Assembly: GCA_015179125.1 (NCBI GenBank) | Contig: WHVA01000021.1 | Location: forward strand, 248,001 to 312,000 | DNA length: 64,000 nucleotides | Reading direction: 5' to 3' | Source of the DNA: Gautieria morchelliformis | Lineage: Eukaryota; Basidiomycota; Agaricomycetes; Gomphales; Gomphaceae | In this document: positions 59,750-64,000 of the stretch, piece by piece | How positions within the stretch are numbered: the stretch's first letter is position 1 | How the letters are laid out: each line of letters opens with the position of its first letter | The notes under the pieces: generated by a model | Databases searched by the model: none | Told to the model about the DNA's origin: nothing | What the model saw: the letters and a program-made list of their open reading frames with translations, nothing else | Position numbers and translations under genes: made by a program

Positions 59750-60382
59750 TCAAGCTAGTTTCTGTTGCCCGAAGGCAGAGATCATATCCTCCTCATCTCT
59801 CTTGCGCCTGTGCCTCTTTCGTCTATCATCTCTGATCACTCTCTCGATCTTTCGGCGTGAGCTGCTGTACCGCTTGGGATCTGAGAACAGCTGTTTCGAC
59901 CTGTAACATGCTAGCTCTATGCTCGCTAGCAAGCGAAGTGTGTCCGTCATATTAATTGCCTGACACATTCACTGAAATCAGGACCATCCAGCATAAAAAC
60001 GAGAATATGCTTACGTTCAGTGACCACGAGAGAACACCCTCCGCCTCAACGCAAGCTACGACAACGAAATTGCCTCGTCGTTCGGCTTGCAGATCACGGT
60101 GCTGCCGCAATTGTGAGCAGTGAGTATATACAAGGGATGAAATACGCGCACGTGCATCTCGCTCACCTCGCCAAAGGTAGTTAGAACCTTATCAGGGCCC
60201 GTGCGCACGACTGCAGGTGACGGGTTTAACCAGAACGTTGAAGCTTGCTTGTCAATGGGCGACGTACCAACGCGAGATGTCTGTCCCACCACTTCGTGAG
60301 ATACCGTTGCACGACCAATATACAGCCACGCATCTCTTCCTGGCCTTCTCACGTGCACTCTGACTGGTAATTGTCGATACAT
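59750..60382 (-). CDS. Hypothetical basic-tailed protein, three or more exons
   Basis: Exons join as MYRQLPVRVHVRRPGRDAWL...DKVLTTFGE, HRDLQAERRGNFVVVACVEA...WSLN and AINMTDTLRLLASIELACYR. The tail is strongly basic (RRKIERVIRDDRRKRHRRKR) and ends AFGQQKLA at 59750. Splice sites GTGAGC/GCGGCAG and GTAAGC/GTGTCAG keep the frame. The upstream conserved-looking LIDLTRE suggests a further 5' exon, so the start is provisional. The protein reads as a small beta-rich domain followed by a nuclear-type basic tail. I cannot name the family. Confidence 0.5.
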
Positions 60383-61199
60383 TTCTCGGGTCAGATCTAT
60401 AAGATGCGTGATTGGGCCATGGAGTTAGAAAAATCGTCAATGTGATAACATCGTAGGCGCACGCTGCGACGAATCATGACTATGAGTACTGATTGAACTG
60501 CTTGTTGTGCCTTCTCTATGGAACTGTGGTGGTTTGCTTATTGCAGCGTCGACTTCCATTGCTCCAGTTTCTACAGCCATCTTTAGACACTTGTGGTCAG
60601 TATGCCAAAGTTCAATCCTCTCTCGATGGGGCTGATAAGTGCATCACATACGTCTCCAATCGCTGCACAGGAACAGGAGACTTCACTGAAGTGTGATGAG
60701 AGTCAAGAACGTACCCAGCACGTGACACAGGCGCCGATCTGTGCATGGCGCTGCCGAGAGGCAAGGAGCCTACATCATTAGATAAGAAATGGACCGGGTC
60801 AGGATGTGGATCACTGGACATTACCATGGCACAGGCTCATGATTTGGTACGTGTAAGTGACTATTAAATAAATAGATCTATCAGCCATCCCCTATTTTTT
60901 TTAAGATGAAAATAACATTCCTGAAGGCAAGGCATGTGGCCATATATGCAGAGGCCACCTGCTTTTCCTCACCTCAAGGCCTCAATCCAGCCTCAAAAAT
61001 TCTGTAACTTTTATGAAAATATTTATATGGTCCATATCTAATATCCATGTGATGCTGGGGTGCCCATGACGCATAGGTTGCTGGAAAGTTTGTCGAGGGA
61101 GCGTGACAAGCGCCCAAATCACTCGGCACACTGACATACTCGACATTGTTCTGGAACATACTGCAACTTACCACATTCCACCTTGTACCCTCATTACTG
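60383..61199. other. Intergenic up to the transposon, nothing recognised
   Basis: About 820 bp. Frames on either strand show no known content. The transposon's 5' terminal repeat could not be found here by eye. Confidence 0.35.
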
Positions 61200-63510
61200 T
61201 ACTCTAGTCCCCAGGGCACAAGTCGACCAGGATATAAACCCAACCTAGCACAACAACTCTGTTGATAGAGAGAGGTGCATCCAGGTTGCCCTTGCGGTGT
61301 ACTATTCAGATTCTTTGCCCTTTTGCAAGATTGCTCTAACTCACGGCCTCCCCCTACACTACCCTTTGCAATCACCTTCAAGGATGTTAGTCTCAGCGTG
61401 ATGGTCATGCAAATCAAAGACTGCTTGCAAAGGCAGCAGAGGACATACTGGTTGTGTGGTGCAAAGTCTTCAATGGCTGAGCCTCTCACCCATAACACAG
61501 TGTGAGAATGGGTCAAGTTGCTCACCAGTAAGATCACCTCTGACGTCTGGGTAAGATGATTTCTTTGTAGGCACAAGGCTACAATCACTGTGGCCAAGGC
61601 GAGGGGCCTGGGCCTGAAGCCGATGAAAGCTTTCAACCCAGCAATGGTCAAAGGCCATTTCAAGCTCCTAGCACTGGAGGCATGGCAAAATTTCCTGATT
61701 GTGGAAATCTACTGGAAATCTTGAGGATATTCCACATTTCTTCAACATTTCCCATCTTATGAAATTGGATGAAAATTTCAAGTTTTCTCAGAGTTTTTTG
61801 ACTTCAGGAAATCCTACTGAATTTCCTCCTCTATGAAACTAAATATTTAATAAAGTTTCCTCAGTTTGGAAATTCTATGAAAATGTTGGTTTCCTGAATA
61901 TTTTCCAGGGAAACTTTGTAGAAACCAGTGTTTCTATAGAATTTCCTAACTGGGGAAATTTTAGTAAATAATTAGTTTCATGGAAGTGGAAATTCAATGT
62001 TTCCTGAGTGTTTCTTGAAGATTTTTAGGTGATAATTTTACAATTTTTGAAGGATTTCCTGCAGTCAAAAAACCCTGACAAAACATTAAAATTTCATCCA
62101 ATTTCCTGAGCTGGGAAATTTTGAAGAAATGTGGAATATCCTCAGAATTTCCAGTTGATTTTCAAAGTCAGGAAATTTTGCCATGTCTTCAGTGTAAGGA
62201 CACATACAGCATCAAGGTATACAACATTTACAATGTTGATGAGGAAGGCCATCAGTTGGGGGATGGTCACAAGAACCTCCCAACTGAGTTCATCTTTGGC
62301 AAAGGGGACCAGGATCATTACACTCTTAGGTCTGACTCCCTTGTCTTGGTCACACCCATTGAAGCCATCTGTGCAGATGGCTCCGCTGTTCTGCCTGTTT
62401 TTATTCTACCAAAAGGTAGCTTAGGCCCCTGATGGGAAATCACTGGAGTGGGGTCATAAGTTTTCTTCTCTACTTTGAATTCACCTAAACTAACCTTGGG
62501 TTTTAGTGTCACCACTTCAGAAGCCGGCTGGACTGATGCAATGATATGCAAATACTGGTTCGAATGGGTCTTTATTCCACAGGCAGTTCATCATCGTGCC
62601 GCTGATGACGAACCAATCCTACTTATTTTTGATGGCCATGCTACACATTAAACCCTGAAGTTGAAGGATCTAGCCTTCCAGAACAAAATTCTCTTCTATG
62701 GTCTACCTTCTAAAACTATGCATGAACTCCAACCCCTTGTTGTTGGGGTCTTTGGACCCCTTAAACCGCCTGGAACAAGCATGCCAAGAGTGTGCTGTGA
62801 ACTGGAACATTATCACATGTGATATGGTGGTGAAGGAGTACATGCAAGTTCGTGAGAAGTACATGGTGCCCAAGCCTATTGAATCAGCTTTCCATAGGTG
62901 TGGGATTTGGCTGTTCAACCCTGACATATTCTCTGCCGCCGACTTTGCACCAGTCAATTCTCATTGATTCGCCATCCTGATCCCCACTGCAATGATTCCA
63001 ATGAGGCCATCCTTCCCCCTGCCCCCCCCCCCTCCACCTCCCCAGTAAGTGCATTGTATCAAATATTATTTATATTATTAACAATATTTTTACATAGGTT
63101 TCAACTGGAATGATCAATCACAGCCCCCCACCCCACTCCAACAGCTGGGAGGAGTCACCGGCATCACCCCTGCCCTCCAGTTCTCCAGCTCCTCAGTCAT
63201 GGCCTATTGGGTATGATGTTGAGGACTTGCACACATCCTCATCATTGCACAGGTATAGCACATGCAGTGCACTGGCCTATTTGTGCACCCGCCACTTCAA
63301 GTTTCCTACATCTTACCCAACCTCGTCTTCATCATCCTTGAAATCCTCCTCCTCCCATGCATGCGCCAACCGGCTTCTCGAAAATGAGAACAACATCCTT
63401 TGAAACCACCTTCATGAGATCATGGCAATAATGCATGCTAAGGACACACTGTGTCAACATGCTGAGGCCCAGTACAGAGTAGCAGAAGCACATTGTAATT
63501 TGTGCTCTTC
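61200..63510 (+). mobile_element. Decayed pogo/Tigger-like DNA transposon (HTH_CENPB plus DDE_1 transposase)
   Basis: Readable pieces in order: an HTH_CENPB-like part QRLLAKAAEDILVVWCKVFNG with stop codons after it (about 61410-61475), ITVAKARGLGLKPMKAFNPA and VKGHFKLLALEA (about 61583-61680), then KVYNIYNVDEEGHQLGDGHK with the first acidic residue of the triad, ILLIFDGHATH with a stop codon right after (about 62615-62652), LPSKTMHELQPLVVGVFGPL, and past a frameshift YMQVREKYMVPKPIESAFHR and CGIWLFNPDIFSAADFAPV. A coiled-coil-like tail (HAKDTLCQHAEAQYRVAEAH) ends near 63500. Stops, frameshifts and a fold-back insertion show it is dead. Boundaries are approximate; TIRs were not found. Confidence 0.75.
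61681..62185. repeat. 505-bp fold-back palindrome inside the transposon
   Basis: The left half begins CATGGCAAAATTTCCTGA and the right half ends with its exact complement. The arms stay complementary, with small gaps and mismatches, right to a centre near 61927-61933 (AGAAAC, short loop, GTTTCT). Outer arm pairs include GAGGATATTCCACATTTCTT against its complement at about 62123-62142. The whole is AT-rich, full of GGAAA/TTTCC words, and codes for nothing. It separates the transposase segments LLALEA and QCKDTYSIKVYNI, so it looks like a nested fold-back or MITE insertion. No clear target-site duplication was found. Confidence 0.85.
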
Positions 63511-63511
63511 C

Positions 63512-64000
63512 ACCTGCTAGCATGCCCGGTGACCCTGGTGTCATGGTGTTGGGATACAATGCGGCGGTGGAGGTCCACCCCATCTGGAACATAGACCTTT
63601 CCTCTGAAGTGGAGCAACCCATCACCTTCTGACCACTCCACTGCCCACATGGACCGTGAGTGCCTTTTCTGCAGCTCCTCCACTGCCTTCACCACTGATT
63701 CCTCTTTCTCTCCATTCCGGTACTGCCTTTGGATGTCCCGGAGCATTTCCGCTTCTGCCCCAATTGCAGTCACTCCTTTGAGGGTGCAGATTGCAAAGAG
63801 GCTTGGGCGGAGCAATGTCATGTCAGCATTGTCTCTACTTCCACTTCCATGATCCACACGGCGGGATAGGGCATCAGGCTTGCCCATGATGCAGCCGGGG
63901 CGGTGGTGGAGCATGAAGTCAAACTGGAACAGGTGTAGGGACCACCATGCTTGTCGTTGGTTCAACTTCTTGGACATGCAGAAGTACTCCATGTTCTTGT
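63512..64000 (-). mobile_element. Truncated Ty3/gypsy retrotransposon (RNase H to integrase N-terminus)
   Basis: The minus-strand frame runs in from the right edge: MEYFCMSKKLNQRQAWWSLH, FDFMLHHRPGCIMGKPDALS (end of RNase H), VDHGSGSRDNADMTLL, then GKVYVPDGVDLHRRIVSQHH and DTRVTGHASRWK (start of the integrase zinc finger). After RWK the family sequence stops abruptly near 63512, where relatives go on into the finger's second half and the integrase core. From there leftward the DNA belongs to the pogo relic. The frame is intact in the part seen. The element continues beyond the window. Confidence 0.85.

Noticed and set aside
60974..61663. 229-codon minus-strand frame
   Set aside because: Overlaps the plus-strand HTH_CENPB and transposase segments of the pogo relic; its own translation has no recognisable domain.

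Overview
The window is nuclear DNA of a filamentous basidiomycete, most likely an Agaricomycete. Genes are dense, sit on both strands and are cut by many short introns (about 45-70 nt, GT-AG with a few GC-AG). The gene set (Mph1/FANCM helicase, septin, Atg16, BIM1-like copper protein, secretory lipase, pogo and Ty3/gypsy relics) is typical of that group. No rRNA, tRNA or CRISPR was recognised. Exon joins were worked out by hand from reading frame, splice sites and family motifs, so gene spans are firmer than individual exon edges.

Layout. 1-4.6 kb: the cut end of a G-patch/C2H2 protein gene and two tandem GH5 glycoside hydrolases. 5-12.6 kb: a FANCM/Mph1 DNA-repair helicase facing an RBM26/27-type RNA-binding protein. 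12.8-17.2 kb: a BIM1-like copper protein, a trypsin-like protease and a secreted lipase. 17.3-26.7 kb: branched-chain aminotransferase, a single-span membrane protein, a PXA-domain protein, 6-phosphogluconolactonase, Rab7/Ypt7 and Atg16. 27-36 kb: Pub1/TIA-1, prohibitin 1, an ASNSD1-like protein and 6-phosphogluconate dehydrogenase. 36-43.5 kb: an Aco2-type aconitase and mitochondrial MutS (Msh1), with a decayed dehydrogenase fragment just upstream of the aconitase. 44-58.6 kb: Cdc11-type septin, MIT-domain protein, an exonuclease-fold protein that lacks its DxE motif, GST, a 68-residue protein, Vta1 and a conserved hypothetical. 58.7-64 kb: repeat-rich, with a frameshifted gene relic, a decayed pogo-type transposon carrying a 505-bp fold-back palindrome, and a truncated Ty3/gypsy element at the right edge.

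Functional themes. Two oxidative pentose-phosphate enzymes lie about 9 kb apart. Rab7 and Atg16, both acting in vacuole-directed traffic and autophagy, share one short divergent promoter. Vta1 and the MIT-domain protein both point to ESCRT/Vps4 biology. Several mitochondrial proteins (prohibitin, aconitase, Msh1, aminotransferase) are interspersed. These are mostly housekeeping genes. The most unusual structures are the nested fold-back, the substituted exonuclease and the pseudogenes near 36 and 59 kb.
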